Assembly: GCA_025362035.1 (NCBI GenBank)
Contig: JANYIN010000180.1
Location: 1 to 44,792, forward strand
Length of the DNA stretch: 44,792 nucleotides
Reading direction: 5' to 3'
DNA from: Gemmatimonadaceae bacterium
GTDB lineage: Bacteria; Gemmatimonadota; Gemmatimonadetes; Gemmatimonadales; Gemmatimonadaceae
Shown here: positions 23,973-31,144 of the stretch, piece after piece
How the letters are laid out: the number at the start of each line of letters is the position of its first letter
Numbering within the stretch: the stretch's first letter is position 1
Notes under the pieces: model-generated
The model's input: only the letters and a program-made list of their open reading frames with translations
Database searches by the model: none
What the model was told of the DNA's origin: nothing
Made by a program: the position numbers and the translations under genes

Positions 23973-26090
23973 TCAGCGCGCCAGCATGTGGTCGCGCGCG
24001 AGGGCGAACCGCACGAGCAACGTACGGCCCGGCGCGGGCTCGTAGAACTTTCCCCCGGACGCGTTGATGCTCAAGCTCCCTACGGAGTGAACTCCGCCAA
24101 TGTTTTGCACTGCCACGAGCGGCGCCAGCGTGGCGCCGGCCAGTCGAACCTCACGACCGATCGCAATACCAAAGATCGCGCGCCCGGGCGCCCGGGCGCT
24201 GTTCGCATCGTCCACGTCCATCGCGCCCGCCAGATCGGCGGTTGCCGAAAGGGATACGTCGCCCAGCCGCCATGCCGCCGCCGCCGCCAATGCCTGCTCC
24301 GCGATGCCCGGGATGCGATTGCCCGCATACGAGGTGGCTCCCACGAGGTAGTTCACATAGCGAAAGTGCGAATACTCGTAGGCTGCGTGCCAGGTCAGTC
24401 GGCCCGTCTCTCCATCCAGGCCGGCTTCGCCGCCGCGGCGCAGCGTGCGCCCGGCATTCCTGAAGTAGCGTCGTCCGTTGCCGTTCGGAATGTCGAACGG
24501 CACGAGCTCGTCGCGCACGTGGGAGTCGAAGACGGCCAGGTCCCATCGCACGGGGAGGCCACCGAGAAAGCCCTTGCTTCCGAACTCGAGCGTGACCGTC
24601 TGCTGCGCCTGGAGATCGGGATTAATACCCGCCGACCCGTCAGGCTTGTTTCCGAGTTCGGTGGTGGTCGGCGTTTCGAAGCTGGACGACACGCTCGAAT
24701 ACAGTGAGGTCAGGGGCGTCACCCGCCAGACCAACCCGGCCGCCGGACTCAGGGCACGAAGGGTCCGCTCGCCCGAATCGTCGGGGTTGGTGGAGGTGAT
24801 CAGCCGGTCGCGAACCCGAAATCTCACTTCGTCACCGCGAATCCCCGCGGACGCCAGCAGGCTTGGTGTGAGCCCGACTTCGCTTCGAAAATAGGGTCCG
24901 ACGCTCGCGACCAATTCGCGCTGATCCTTGTTCGTGATCCCGCGGTCCCTGGCGCCGCCCGCGCACACGACGCCGATGCAGTTGGTGTATTCCTGCCGAT
25001 CGTCGTTCTGCCACTGCGCGTCGGCTCCGGTGGATACTCGCACGTCATGCTCGCCGAATCGGCCCATCGACGTCGCACGAAGCGACGCCCCGCCGCTGGA
25101 TCGCGCGACCGCGATGATGGACGCCGTGGTGGGGTTGTCGAGGGACCGCACGGAGCCATAGGCGGTGGCGGTCAGCGCGGTTCGCTCGCCGAGTGCATGG
25201 GCCAACACCAAAGAAAGATCGCCTTGCCGAACGATCTTGCTTGCGCCCTTCTTCACGGAAAACGGATCGGCTTGCGTGGGGTCCGCGTCGAACTGGGCAC
25301 GCGTCAACGCGCCGGGTGATTCCGCGAGCGCCACGTCCGACACGCGCAACGCCAGCGTGAGCGGCGCGAGACCCATGGCGTCGGCGGGCACGAGCACCAG
25401 GCGCATTGCCCCACGTGTTGCACGTTGGTTGGAGTAGTCGCGATAGCCGCGCCCCGCGATGTGCGTGATGGATGACGTGAGGCCCGTGCCGCCGAACGTC
25501 CCGCTCGCGCCGCTGGCCATCACGGTGGGAGAAGAACTGCCGCCAACGATGCGCGCGTACGGAGTGAACAGTGTCGGCGGCGTGGTCGATCGAATGTCGA
25601 TCACGCCGCCAGCGGCGTTACCGTACAGCGACGACGCGCTTCCACGCACGACTTCCACGCGATCGGCGCCTTCGAGGTCCAGCACGTCCACCGGAGTCTG
25701 ACCGTCGGGGAGTGTCACGGGAACTCCGTCCTGCAGCACCCGCACACCGCGCACGCCGAACGCCGAGCGAGCGCCGAATCCCCTGATGCTCAGGCGGGGG
25801 TCCTGAGCCGGGTTCTGTCTGTTCGCCAGTGTAACACCCGGCACGCCAAAGAGCAGTTCGTCCACCCCCACCCGCCGCAGGGCGGCGAGCGAGTCCGGGC
25901 GCGTGAGGGTGACGGCGTACGGCAGCTCGAGTGGTGCGCGTGGGCCTTCACGCGTAGCCGTCACGCGCACGGTGGGCAGCGAGGCGCGCGTGGTGTCCTG
26001 GGCGCTGGCACTGGCCGCGGCACCTGCCCATAACCACGGAGCGAGGGTGCACGATCGCACCCACCGGGATGAAACCGATCTGAAAGGCAT
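23973..26090 (-). CDS. TonB-dependent outer-membrane receptor
   Basis: The 705-residue product has a signal peptide (LAPWLWAGAAASASAQ). A TonB-box-like LPTVRVTATR follows, then a plug domain (DELLFGVPGVTLANRQNPAQ, then RLSIRGFGARSAFGVRGVRV) and GADRVEVVRGSASSLYGNAA. The remainder is a beta-barrel. Features resemble siderophore and metal-type receptors (IRGFGARS...RGVRVLQDGVPV). No metal-binding or regulatory neighbour identifies the ligand. Unlike the first receptor it lacks the carboxypeptidase-like N-domain. Confidence 0.88.
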   Translation of the reverse strand: MPFRSVSSRWVRSCTLAPWLWAGAAASASAQDTTRASLPTVRVTATREGPRAPLELPYAVTLTRPDSLAALRRVGVDELLFGVPGVTLANRQNPAQDPRLSIRGFGARSAFGVRGVRVLQDGVPVTLPDGQTPVDVLDLEGADRVEVVRGSASSLYGNAAGGVIDIRSTTPPTLFTPYARIVGGSSSPTVMASGASGTFGGTGLTSSITHIAGRGYRDYSNQRATRGAMRLVLVPADAMGLAPLTLALRVSDVALAESPGALTRAQFDADPTQADPFSVKKGASKIVRQGDLSLVLAHALGERTALTATAYGSVRSLDNPTTASIIAVARSSGGASLRATSMGRFGEHDVRVSTGADAQWQNDDRQEYTNCIGVVCAGGARDRGITNKDQRELVASVGPYFRSEVGLTPSLLASAGIRGDEVRFRVRDRLITSTNPDDSGERTLRALSPAAGLVWRVTPLTSLYSSVSSSFETPTTTELGNKPDGSAGINPDLQAQQTVTLEFGSKGFLGGLPVRWDLAVFDSHVRDELVPFDIPNGNGRRYFRNAGRTLRRGGEAGLDGETGRLTWHAAYEYSHFRYVNYLVGATSYAGNRIPGIAEQALAAAAAWRLGDVSLSATADLAGAMDVDDANSARAPGRAIFGIAIGREVRLAGATLAPLVAVQNIGGVHSVGSLSINASGGKFYEPAPGRTLLVRFALARDHMLAR

Positions 26091-26155
26091 TCAGGAATCC
26101 TATCGCCGGAGCACGCGTCCGGTCGAGCCAAGAGCGTACGAGAGAGCGATGTGAG

Positions 26156-27268
26156 TCACCGCCGCATCAACCACCACGTCCGCGCTGCACCACACGCGAT
26201 CGCATGCCGAAAGCGGCCATACGCGCCGCTCGCCCGGTGCGCCGTCTGCAACGACAGCCCTCCCTCACCGCGAGCACCTTCTTCCGCGAGCTTCTCCGCC
26301 CATCGACCACCAGTGGCGTGGCGGGTCGCGACGCGGAGCCGCCAGGAGAGCAGACGGTGCAGGTCCAGGGCGCGATCGCCTTCGCTCCCGAGCGTCCCAA
26401 CAGGAAGCGATCGACCGCTGAGATCGCTCGCTGTGCGCAGCCAGGCGCGCGCGAAGGAGGGGCGGGCGCACTCGGCGGAGCGCAGTCGAACGTTGATGCG
26501 GTCCCAGTCGATCGGCGCACCGGCCGCCAGCAGCGCGGCGACGTCGAGCCAACCACGGAGACACAGCGTTCGCCCGGACTCTTCGACGTTGGCCAGCACG
26601 TGTGTCACCGCATGCCACAGCAGTTCCGTATCGCCCGGAACAGGGCGGGAGGCACCTGCAAAGTCAGCCATGGCACCGTCGAGCATTGCCCGCCGCCACG
26701 CTTCGGACGGCGACACTCTCACTGATGTGGACGTGTGTAGTTCCACCGCGACGCCGAAAGCGCCGAACAGGCCCGGCAGATGATGAGCCTGCCCCGCTGG
26801 CCTCCGCGCGACGTACCCTCGGTCGGAGAGCACCGTCCACGCGCGCGCTGCGTGAGCCGTTTCGACCAGGAGGTCCACGTCGCTCGTCGCCCGTGCGTCC
26901 GCCAAGGGAACGCGAGCCGTGATGCGCCGGAGCACCGCGGCCTTGAGCGGAACAACGGCGATCCCGGCACCGTCGAGGATGGACAACGCGGCGAACGCCT
27001 CCTCGTCCACCCGGAGCGCGCGCGCCGCTGCGGCGCGCGCGGCCGCCGCGATCGTGTCCGCAGCGTTCCCGGGAACGGCAATACCGAGGGCCCGCAGCCG
27101 CCGATGGAGCCAGAGCGACGCGCCTTCCGATTCGGCGACGCGAGCGATGGCGGACGCATCCGATTGTGCCCAACGCGCCGTCATCGAAGCGGCATCCGGC
27201 TCCGGCCAGAACCGCAGCGTGTCGATGAGGAGTCGGGCGTCGCTCACAGCAGGAGGGATCACGGGCAT
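26156..27268 (-). CDS. Nucleotidyltransferase-fold protein of RiPP clusters (NTP_transf_5-like)
   Basis: ATG 27268 overlaps the stop of the upstream B2-like gene as TGATG. The 370-residue product fits the uncharacterised nucleotidyltransferase family often found in lasso-peptide and other RiPP clusters. The nucleotidyltransferase signature is ILDGAGIAVVPLKAAVLRRI, then DARATSDVDLLVETAHA, with Asp residues of SDVD as the likely metal ligands. A helical C-terminal half contains LLWHAVTHVLANVEESGRTL and WLDVAALLAAG. In known clusters its exact role is unsettled. It is the last gene of the operon before a receptor gene in the same direction. Confidence 0.8.
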   Translation of the reverse strand: MPVIPPAVSDARLLIDTLRFWPEPDAASMTARWAQSDASAIARVAESEGASLWLHRRLRALGIAVPGNAADTIAAAARAAAARALRVDEEAFAALSILDGAGIAVVPLKAAVLRRITARVPLADARATSDVDLLVETAHAARAWTVLSDRGYVARRPAGQAHHLPGLFGAFGVAVELHTSTSVRVSPSEAWRRAMLDGAMADFAGASRPVPGDTELLWHAVTHVLANVEESGRTLCLRGWLDVAALLAAGAPIDWDRINVRLRSAECARPSFARAWLRTASDLSGRSLPVGTLGSEGDRALDLHRLLSWRLRVATRHATGGRWAEKLAEEGARGEGGLSLQTAHRASGAYGRFRHAIACGAARTWWLMRR

Positions 27269-27699
27269 CACACCGGCGCGGATGTCTGCGGAAAGCGTGC
27301 GATTTCCTTGAACTCCGCCACACGTTCGCCGCTGCGCGCCGGTTCGAGATAGGGTGCACCGTCGCGGACGAGCCACGCGTGCGCACGCAGGATGCCACCC
27401 GCGTCGCGGCGTACGCCGATGCACAGCGACACCTGTTGCCCGGCACTGCGCAACAGATAGTACAGGACCGTGGCGCGACGCAGGCAACTGTACGTCCATG
27501 GCCTGGGCAAGCGCGCGAGCCACGCGTCCACCCACCGGGCGGCATCACTGTCTTCGGGCCGGTTCCTGGCGTGCACGCGTGCGGCGAGCATCAGCATCCG
27601 TTCCACGACAGCGAACGAGACGATTTCCAGAAGCGGCGGCACGATGGCCACCGCCGTCAGCGCGCGCACGCGCCAGGCCAGCGGAAAGGCGCCGTTCAG
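27268..27699 (-). CDS. Lasso-peptide B2-like leader peptidase (transglutaminase-like)
   Basis: The product of about 143 residues matches the lasso B2 protein. The Cys of YSCLRRATVLYYLLRSAG, the His of LRAHAWLVRDG and an acidic residue in PYLEPA fit a Cys-His-Asp/Glu transglutaminase-like triad. In lasso biosynthesis B2 cuts off the leader with help from the B1 leader-binding protein encoded just upstream. Homology begins at about the CTG at 27699, which overlaps the B1 stop as CTGA and follows GGAGG. A TTG at 27735 would add 12 residues and overlap B1 by 40 bp. No ATG or GTG precedes the conserved region. Confidence 0.82.
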   Translation of the reverse strand: MNGAFPLAWRVRALTAVAIVPPLLEIVSFAVVERMLMLAARVHARNRPEDSDAARWVDAWLARLPRPWTYSCLRRATVLYYLLRSAGQQVSLCIGVRRDAGGILRAHAWLVRDGAPYLEPARSGERVAEFKEIARFPQTSAPV

Positions 27700-27968
27700 C
27701 GTTCCTCCACATGCAGGAGCTTCGATTCGTTGCAAAGGGCAAGGAATCGACGAACGCTCTGCTCGGCGGCGTCAGCGGAGACGTCGTAGTGATCGGTCAC
27801 GGCGACGACCAGTTCCGCAATGCTGCTCGGCTGCTTCAACGCGTCGAGAATCGTCACGCCGGTCTCGTTCACCGAGAAATACTGGCGCGACCCCAGGTGC
27901 AGCACCACGCCCTCGCCGTCCACCGCCGTGACGCGGAGGTCTGGGTGCCGCGAATAGAGCATGGTCAT
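27696..27968 (-). CDS. PqqD-like leader-recognition protein (lasso B1/RRE)
   Basis: The 90-residue product is a PqqD-family RiPP recognition element. The pattern is VTAVDGEGVVLHLGSRQYFS, then VNETGVTILDAL and helix-rich SIAELVVAVTDHYDVSADAA. Such B1 proteins bind the leader of the precursor and hand it to the B2 protease. ATG 27968 overlaps the kinase stop as ATGA, and its own stop overlaps the next gene. That gives a tightly coupled order: kinase, B1, B2. Confidence 0.85.
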   Translation of the reverse strand: MTMLYSRHPDLRVTAVDGEGVVLHLGSRQYFSVNETGVTILDALKQPSSIAELVVAVTDHYDVSADAAEQSVRRFLALCNESKLLHVEER

Positions 27969-28900
27969 TCGATGAGCTCCAGCAAAAGTTCAGGTCGCGA
28001 GAACAAGTCACGCCCCAGTTCGAACCGAAAGCACTGTGCCTGCTCCACGAGTTGCGCCATGAGGCCCAGATGTTCGTCGGCCACGTCCGCCTCCAGCGCG
28101 ACCCAGGGCGAACACTGCATCACGCGCGACAAGGCGTCCGAAGCGCGGATCGAGGTCGCGGATGATCGCCCGTTTGCGCTCACGCTGGTAAAGCCTACGA
28201 CGGCGGGCGTCACGCGAGGAACCCACGTCGCGCCGAGCTCCTCCGCGAACCATCCTGTCTTGCCCCGAGCGGCCAGCGGCGTGCCGCCGTCGTGGTCGAA
28301 AGGGGTGTGCGCATCATCGCGCAACGCCAGCCGCTCGCGCCAGGCGACCACGTCGGTGGTGGACGGGCGCGACCCGGTAACGAGGAACGCACAGTCATCC
28401 GTGCCCATGCCCCACCCATGTCGCGCGAGCAGGGCAGTCGTCGTGGACTTGCCCGATCCGCTCGTCCCGACCAGCAGCCACCCCCGGTCCAATGGGTCAC
28501 GCAGTGTGGCACCGTGCACGTGATGCAGGCCAACGCGCCGCACCAGCAGAATGCAGACGTTCAGGACAAAGGAGCGCAGAAACTCGTTGGGTCGGGCAAG
28601 CGCGGCCTCCGTAACCGTGACCCGAGCCTTTGTGCTCCCTGGCTCGATCACGGCGTGACCGAGACCCGGTCCCCAGTCGAGGACGGCGTTCTCCGTTACG
28701 CCGCGCGTCCGGATGGCCACGCGTCCGGCTTGAAAGACGGCGCGGGAATCCTCGACGGGCTCGGGCAACGGAGCGACGTCGATGACGAGCGCAACGGACC
28801 GCGGAATGGCCAAACGCGACTCGGCCAACCATGCACCCACGAGCGACTGCACGGTGGGGTTGGACGCGCGCAGAGTGACCTCATGCACCATGCTCGGCAA
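27965..28900 (-). CDS. HPr-kinase-like protein associated with RiPP precursor (lasso kinase type)
   Basis: The 311-residue protein holds a P-loop GTSGSGKS at residues 145-152. The glycine-rich region follows LHHVHGATLRD, with a downstream GWGMGTDDCAFLV corresponding to the HprK Walker-like acidic loop. Homologues in lasso clusters (PadeK, ThcoK type) phosphorylate the C-terminal Ser of the precursor, while true HprK acts on HPr. No PTS component is present, so a role on the peptide is the better reading. It follows the precursor gene after an attenuator hairpin. Confidence 0.82.
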   Translation of the reverse strand: MPSMVHEVTLRASNPTVQSLVGAWLAESRLAIPRSVALVIDVAPLPEPVEDSRAVFQAGRVAIRTRGVTENAVLDWGPGLGHAVIEPGSTKARVTVTEAALARPNEFLRSFVLNVCILLVRRVGLHHVHGATLRDPLDRGWLLVGTSGSGKSTTTALLARHGWGMGTDDCAFLVTGSRPSTTDVVAWRERLALRDDAHTPFDHDGGTPLAARGKTGWFAEELGATWVPRVTPAVVGFTSVSANGRSSATSIRASDALSRVMQCSPWVALEADVADEHLGLMAQLVEQAQCFRFELGRDLFSRPELLLELIE

Positions 28901-28911
28901 AGTGATTGGGT

Positions 28912-28948
28912 GAAAAGGGAATCGCCAGCCCGTTGAGGCTGGCGATTC
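28912..28948 (-). terminator. Strong hairpin with T-run between precursor and kinase genes
   Basis: On the minus transcript GAATCGCCAGCC, loop TCAACG, GGCTGGCGATTC forms a 12-bp perfect stem (28919-28948), followed by CCTTTTC. It is 46 bp past the precursor stop and 19 bp before the kinase start. This fits an attenuator that makes the precursor more abundant than the enzymes, as in many RiPP operons. Confidence 0.88.
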
Positions 28949-28994
28949 TCCGACGCGCCGACGACCAACCGCCGGCCCGACCCCGATACCCGAC

Positions 28995-29075
28995 CTAGAT
29001 AATGGTCGAGAGCGTAATCTCCGTGAGCGATGCCTCGATTTTCAACGTGGGCTCTACAAACGGCTTCTTCGTCAT
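28995..29075 (-). CDS. Lasso-type RiPP precursor-like peptide, 26 aa, apparently leader with minimal core
   Basis: A 26-codon gene opens with ATG 29075, 8 nt after an AGGGAG ribosome site, and stops with TAG at 28995-28997. Its residues fit the lasso leader consensus YxxPxLxxxGxxxxxT: Phe6 for Tyr, Pro9, Leu11, Ala15 for Gly, and Thr21 for the conserved -2 Thr. The N-terminus reads MTKKPFVEPTLK. One residue after Thr21 the leader should end. Only Ser23-Thr-Ile-Ile26 remain, whereas lasso cores need 15 or more residues with an acidic residue at position 7-9. Translation past TAG (VGYRGRAGG...) has no such acid and would enter the hairpin. Either the core is truncated or the product is a very short peptide. 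Confidence 0.7.
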   Translation of the reverse strand: MTKKPFVEPTLKIEASLTEITLSTII

Positions 29076-29385
29076 TTACGTCACTCCCTATTCCGAGACA
29101 TGAGCGCCTGTTACAACGTGGAGAGGGCAAGGAGCGGGCCTAACGACGCTTTCTGTAACTCATTTGTTGCCAACACTTACGAGCCACACGTCGCGGTGGT
29201 TGTGTTGCGACTGAGCTACACTTCGTGGCCGAGAGTCGGCAGTCCCGCCCCCACCGTGACGAGCGGCAGCACCCGGCTGCAACTTCGCGCGGTCGATTGA
29301 GCTCCGAAGCGCACCTTCGGCCGTATGGCCTCATGGGCAACGTTACCGAGCCCGATACTGAGAACGGTATCGCCGAAACGCTCGT
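29076..29385. other. Divergent intergenic region, no gene seen
   Basis: These 310 bp separate the RiPP operon (minus strand) from the HD-GYP gene (plus strand). No second precursor or other plausible small ORF was found on either strand. The part around 29150-29215 is poorer in G+C than its surroundings and is the likely place for divergent promoters. No clear -35/-10 pair could be fixed. Confidence 0.6.
29353..29372. promoter_or_regulatory. Inverted repeat 13 bp before the HD-GYP start
   Basis: CGATAC and GTATCG (29353-29358 and 29367-29372) are perfect inverted arms with an 8-bp spacer. The site lies just before the first possible ATG of the HD-GYP gene. It could be an operator or part of a leader hairpin. 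There is no T-run. Weak evidence. Confidence 0.35.
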
Positions 29386-30834
29386 ATGCACGAGCGAACG
29401 GTGAGCCTCTTCCGTACGCACGAAGCCGAACCAGCCGTCATGTCCAAAACAAGGGTCACCCCTCTGTTCACGCCGGCTGTTTCCGGCGCCGCACGCATAA
29501 GCTTGTCCGAGGTCCTGTCCGCGTTGTCGTATGCGTTGGATCTCACCGAAGGCGCAACGGCCGGACACACCATGCGCACCTGCCTCATCGGGATGCGCAT
29601 TGCCGAGCAAGCGGGGATCAACGCGGTGGACCGCTCGGCGCTGTACTACGCGATACTGCTGAAGGATGCCGGGTGTTCGAGCAACGCCGGTCGCATGGCG
29701 TCCCTGTTCGGTGCCGACGACCACTGGGTCAAGCCCCGCATGAAGACGGTGGATTGGCATCAGCGGATCCGCCTCGCCATCACGACCGCGTTCACGGTGG
29801 CTCCGGGACGCTCCCTTCGCGACCGCGCCGATCGATTCTTCACGATCGCGCGCACCGAGAACATGACGCGCGACTTGTTTCTCATTCGATGCGATCGCGG
29901 TGCCTCGATTGCGCGCCAGCTCGGATTTCCGGGCGACACCGCGGAGGCCATCCGTTCGCTGGATGAGCACTGGTGCGGGCTCGGCTACGCCCGCGGACTG
30001 AGCGGCTCCGACATTCCGCTCCTTGCACGCATCGCGAATCTCGCGCAGACGATCGAGGTCTTTCACGATCGCGGTGGGCCGAGCGCGGCGCTCAAGGTCG
30101 CTCGGCGGCGCAGTGGCACCTGGTTCGATCCGGCGCTCGTGCGCATCGTGCAGAGCTGGAAGCGCGACCGGAAGTGGTGGACGTCGCTCGGCGGTGACGT
30201 CACCGCCGCAGTGGTCGCGGCGGAGCCCTCGGATCGCGTCATCAACGTGGACGACGACGGACTCGACGCAGTGTGCAGGGCGTTTGCCGATATCATCGAC
30301 GCGAAGAGCCCATTCACGTATCGCCATTCCACGCGCGTCGCGGACGTGGCTCGCGCTGTCGCGGTGCAGTGCCGCGTGACCGCCGCCGAAGAGCGACGGA
30401 TCTATCGCGCCGGGCTGCTGCACGATATCGGCAAGCTCGGCGTGTCGAATACGATTCTGGACAAGAACGGGCCGATGACTGCCGAGGAGCGGACGGTGAT
30501 GGAACGCCATCCGCGCCATACGCTGGAAATCCTCGAACGCGTCACGGCCTTTCGCCCCTTTGCGTGGACCGCGTCCCTCCATCACGAAAAACTCGACGGC
30601 AGCGGCTATCCCTTCGGGCTGTCGGGCACGGCCATCGATCTGGCATCGAGAATCCTCGTTGTCTCCGACATCTACGATGCGCTGACGTCCGATCGCCCGT
30701 ACCGTGCAGGGATGCCGGAACAGAAGGCGATGGCGATTCTCGAATCGGAACGGGGCGTCAAGCTGTGCCCTGTCGCGCTGGATGCACTCGATGCCGTTCG
30801 TCTCAATGCGTCGCCGCAACGGCTGGCCGTGTAA
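29386..30834 (+). CDS. HD-GYP domain protein (cyclic-di-GMP phosphodiesterase family) with degenerate N-terminal HD domain
   Basis: The C-terminal half is a complete HD-GYP domain: HSTRVADVARAVAV, the metal pair HD in LLHDIGKLG (about residue 346), HHEKLDGSGYPFG (GYP at about 407) and SDIYDALTSDRPYR. The N-terminal half repeats the fold as GHTMRTCLIGMRIAE, but the HD motif is changed to KDAG and the GYP loop is reduced to GLGYARG. This suggests a non-catalytic regulatory lobe. HD-GYP enzymes hydrolyse cyclic-di-GMP to control biofilm and motility. Start is ATG 29386 or 29440, and the second gives a cleaner N-terminus. No output or sensor domain is attached. Confidence 0.9.
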   Translation: MHERTVSLFRTHEAEPAVMSKTRVTPLFTPAVSGAARISLSEVLSALSYALDLTEGATAGHTMRTCLIGMRIAEQAGINAVDRSALYYAILLKDAGCSSNAGRMASLFGADDHWVKPRMKTVDWHQRIRLAITTAFTVAPGRSLRDRADRFFTIARTENMTRDLFLIRCDRGASIARQLGFPGDTAEAIRSLDEHWCGLGYARGLSGSDIPLLARIANLAQTIEVFHDRGGPSAALKVARRRSGTWFDPALVRIVQSWKRDRKWWTSLGGDVTAAVVAAEPSDRVINVDDDGLDAVCRAFADIIDAKSPFTYRHSTRVADVARAVAVQCRVTAAEERRIYRAGLLHDIGKLGVSNTILDKNGPMTAEERTVMERHPRHTLEILERVTAFRPFAWTASLHHEKLDGSGYPFGLSGTAIDLASRILVVSDIYDALTSDRPYRAGMPEQKAMAILESERGVKLCPVALDALDAVRLNASPQRLAV

Positions 30835-30887
30835 ACCTTCGGGCCCCTCGCGGTGTCACACGCAGTGAACACCATGAGGAGTCCGAC

Positions 30888-31094
30888 ATGCTGGGGCCAA
30901 CGACATTCCGTCAGATCGCGCTGGGCGTTTCACTACCGACCTTCACCGTGTCGCCCGCCGTCGCGAAAGCCACGATCTACATGCCATCGCACGTTGCCGC
31001 CCGCGTGCTGGGCGGCCGTTCGGCGGAGCGTCGTAGCACCTCCGCCGCCGCCGTCTGGGCCAACCAGTCGATGGAGACACCGCATGCAGCATAG
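30888..31094 (+). CDS. Small hypothetical protein with good ribosome site
   Basis: A 68-residue frame starts at ATG 30888, 6 nt behind GAGGAG. It runs MLGPTTFRQIALGVSLPTFT and ends just before the RmuC gene. Composition is ordinary but no motif is visible. The N-terminal part is weakly hydrophobic (QIALGVSLPTFTVSPAVA). It sits between the HD-GYP gene and rmuC on the same strand. The ribosome site is the main argument for it. Confidence 0.4.
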   Translation: MLGPTTFRQIALGVSLPTFTVSPAVAKATIYMPSHVAARVLGGRSAERRSTSAAAVWANQSMETPHAA

Positions 31095-31144
31095 AGGCGC
31101 CGTGCAACTGGCGTCCGTGCCGGCGCCCCATCAACTTGGCGGGA

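Noticed and set aside
27268-27535. Longer N-terminus for the nucleotidyltransferase from 27535
   Set aside because: The extra 89 codons are the shadow of the B2 gene. ATG 27268 fits the operon's TGATG overlap and the family length.
28900-28997. Read-through core after the TAG of the precursor
   Set aside because: The continuation has no Asp/Glu at position 7-9 and runs into the terminator hairpin, so it is unlikely to be a lasso core.
29140-30819. 559-codon minus-strand frame
   Set aside because: Antisense to the HD-GYP gene, with no recognisable domain and an Arg-rich shadow composition.
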